Positions 4,049 to 5,492 of a stretch of DNA of 5,492 nt are shown piece by piece. The notes below the pieces were generated by a model. The model ran no database searches. It worked only from the letters and a program-made list of their open reading frames with translations, and was not told the origin of the DNA. A program made the translations under genes and the position numbers. Position 1 is the stretch's first letter; every line of letters begins with the position of its first letter. The stretch is from Methanobacteriota archaeon (lineage in GTDB: Archaea; Thermoplasmatota; Poseidoniia; Poseidoniales; Thalassarchaeaceae), in contig NYST01000005.1 of NCBI GenBank assembly GCA_002683155.1, positions 2,608-8,099 on the forward strand. Reading direction: 5' to 3'.

Positions 4049-5492
4049 TTCTTTCGCCTCGTTCTAATTGGTCGCACGTACCCCGACTCCCTATTGGTAC
4101 GCTCTTCAGCAGTAAGGTATTTTGGTTGTGGTGGGGGGCTGTGCTGATCCATTCCCGGAAGGCCTCCCTCTGCCTCGACCTCATCAACATCGTATTTCTT
4201 GACATTTTCCAATGCATCAACCTCATCTTCATCCCTCTCTCTGAGTACCATCCATCCCAATGCCGCAACAAGGGCAACAAGAGCAAGCAAGCCCGCGCTT
4301 TCTCTACCGGGAACGAGGTCTTCTATGGTTAGGTCTGACAGAGTCTTTGGGGGGGCAGTGTCCTGAATCGAGAGAACAGTAATTACGTAGTCCCTAGAAG
4401 CACATACGCTCAAACTATCGCAAACGGTCAATGAAATTCGAACTTCACCCGGGACGCCCCATGTTTCATTTGTCGTTATCCAGTCGTTCCTCGAATCTCC
4501 ATCGCATCCCGAGGGAGTCGTGCAATCTCCATCAACGAATACATTGGTATCCCAATAGAAGTCTAATGAATCTGTAAGATTGCGGTCTTTATCGTTACTC
4601 GGATCACCATCTCCATCACTGTCGAAAAACGCGTCATTATCCAGCCATGCAACTATTCCACTTTCCAAGTCGTAGTCGGAGGCGGTTCCAGACAGATTGA
4701 CCAATTCCCCAACTACCACATATTCCGTGCCGATTGGCTCTGAAGTCTTAATTTGGGGCACCGAAGAGACAATCACATTCATCTCAGTTGTATTTGAGTC
4801 CCCAGCCCCAAAACCATCAATCACAGTAAGTCTAACGGTATATTCGCCGGATCTTTCGTAGCTATGCCAGACCACAGGGCCAGAGGAAGGTGGACTAGCA
4901 TCACCGAAGTCCCAAATCCACTCAACAATGCCATTCCAATCGTCGCTATTGATGTCCGAGGATGTGGCTCCTTGGAATTCTGGATCGGCGTCGAAACTAT
5001 CACTGCCATCAAATCTGATTTGATTTCCAGGGGCGACGAAGGGCCCTCCTTCGCTTGTCCGAGGGACCTTCCATGCGATGTCATCCGAACCATCTTCTGG
5101 AACTTCAAACAATAATCCACTTGCATCACTTGGACAGCTGAATGACATTATTGGAACTGGTAAGGGGTTTCCGATATATAGCAGGAAAGTCTTGGGTGCC
5201 GAATCTAAACCCCTTTCGTCTACGACAACCAGTGAAACACTGTGAAGTCCAGGGTTAGAAAATGTCCTACTCACGGAAGTAGTGTTTTCGATTGGAGAAT
5301 CCCTATCCGAGAAAGTCCAGTAGTGGGATAATGACGAAGAATCGCCGTCAGGATCAAATGATAAGCTGCTGAAAATGTACGCGTCACCGATTCCTCCATC
5401 AGCCGGCCGCTCGAAAAGGGCCACTGGCCGCTGATTAATGACTTCTATTTCCAAGTGGGCTATTGATGAGTTTCCATCATCGTCAACCACTG
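4045..5492 (-). CDS. PKD-repeat surface protein with C-terminal membrane anchor (5' end beyond window)
   Basis: This is the C-terminal 481 residues of a larger exported protein; reading is open to the right edge, so the GTG at 5490 is an internal valine and not a start. The visible part begins in the tail of one PKD-like (Ig-fold) repeat (VDDDG...IEV). A second repeat follows at about 21-106 (YWTFSD, then FSNPGLHSVSLVVVDE). A third, at about 111-243, has the classic WDFGD at 193-197 and HSYERSGEYTVRLTVIDG at 209-226. The fourth, about 249-373, is degenerate and carries acidic loops DSDGDGDPSND (290-300) and cysteines 323, 329, 357 and 363. A linker leads to one membrane helix (about 398-416), then a 65-residue cytoplasmic tail: acidic first, then SPPPQP, then a basic end (RTRRKK). 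PKD repeats usually mediate adhesion or carbohydrate/protein binding outside the cell. No enzyme domain is visible, though one could lie upstream. Similar anchored PKD proteins are a feature of marine Thermoplasmata-type archaea, which is from memory. Confidence 0.88.
   Translation of the reverse strand, partial: VVDDDGNSSIAHLEIEVINQRPVALFERPADGGIGDAYIFSSLSFDPDGDSSSLSHYWTFSDRDSPIENTTSVSRTFSNPGLHSVSLVVVDERGLDSAPKTFLLYIGNPLPVPIMSFSCPSDASGLLFEVPEDGSDDIAWKVPRTSEGGPFVAPGNQIRFDGSDSFDADPEFQGATSSDINSDDWNGIVEWIWDFGDASPPSSGPVVWHSYERSGEYTVRLTVIDGFGAGDSNTTEMNVIVSSVPQIKTSEPIGTEYVVVGELVNLSGTASDYDLESGIVAWLDNDAFFDSDGDGDPSNDKDRNLTDSLDFYWDTNVFVDGDCTTPSGCDGDSRNDWITTNETWGVPGEVRISLTVCDSLSVCASRDYVITVLSIQDTAPPKTLSDLTIEDLVPGRESAGLLALVALVAALGWMVLRERDEDEVDALENVKKYDVDEVEAEGGLPGMDQHSPPPQPKYLTAEERTNRESGYVRPIRTRRKK
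4057..4060 (-). promoter_or_regulatory. Shine-Dalgarno site for the 296-residue membrane protein
   Basis: Minus-strand GAGG lies within the last codons of the upstream PKD gene, with an eight-base spacer to GTG 4048. It favours this start over ATG 4042 and implies coupled translation of the two genes. Confidence 0.6.

Noticed and set aside
3960..4286. Minus-strand 108-codon frame across the junction of the two surface genes
   Set aside because: It overlaps both well-supported genes in another frame and would require abandoning the GTGA junction.
1..5492. CRISPR array, tRNA/rRNA gene, insertion sequence or defence system
   Set aside because: No spaced direct repeats, RNA gene signatures, transposase or recombinase motifs, or nuclease/defence domains were seen; the window is almost fully filled by five ordinary genes.

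Overview
The window looks like chromosomal DNA from a marine archaeon, most likely of the Marine Group II (Poseidoniales)/Thermoplasmata kind. The evidence is a bacterial-type gyrB-gyrA pair, a class I 3-dehydroquinate dehydratase with no Shine-Dalgarno (SD) site and a possible leaderless archaeal promoter, and a pair of secreted, C-terminally membrane-anchored proteins, one built of PKD-like repeats with a charged cytoplasmic tail. This assignment rests on recognising gene families and style, not on a marker gene, so it is probable rather than certain.

Layout, left to right. Positions 1-233 (minus) hold the first 77 codons of gyrA, which runs off the left edge. Positions 223-2172 (minus) hold a complete 649-residue gyrB. 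The two genes overlap by 11 bases, and gyrA appears to start at a TTG preceded by a near-perfect SD sequence inside the end of gyrB. Positions 2173-2369 are a divergent intergenic region with candidate promoters for gyrB and aroD and a perfect 12-bp inverted repeat just upstream of the gyrB SD. Positions 2370-3161 (plus) hold aroD. It is followed tail-to-tail, with a 4-base overlap, by a minus-strand pair: a 296-residue membrane-anchored extracellular protein (3158-4048) and, upstream of it, a PKD-repeat surface protein (4045 to the right edge, 5' end missing). These two overlap at a GTGA start/stop junction and are surely co-transcribed.

GyrB (ATPase and TOPRIM subunit) and GyrA (breakage-reunion subunit) together form DNA gyrase, and their overlap should couple their synthesis. 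AroD makes 3-dehydroshikimate in aromatic amino acid synthesis and has no evident link to gyrase beyond sharing the intergenic region. The two surface proteins probably act together at the cell envelope, but their function is unknown.

I do not see a defence system, mobile element, CRISPR array, RNA gene or other clearly new multi-gene system. The items most worth a second look are the gyrB leader, where the SD, an anti-SD and an anti-anti-SD segment lie in series, and the AroD, which keeps the Schiff-base lysine and histidine but seems to have lost three other usual active-site residues and carries an insertion of about 25 residues.
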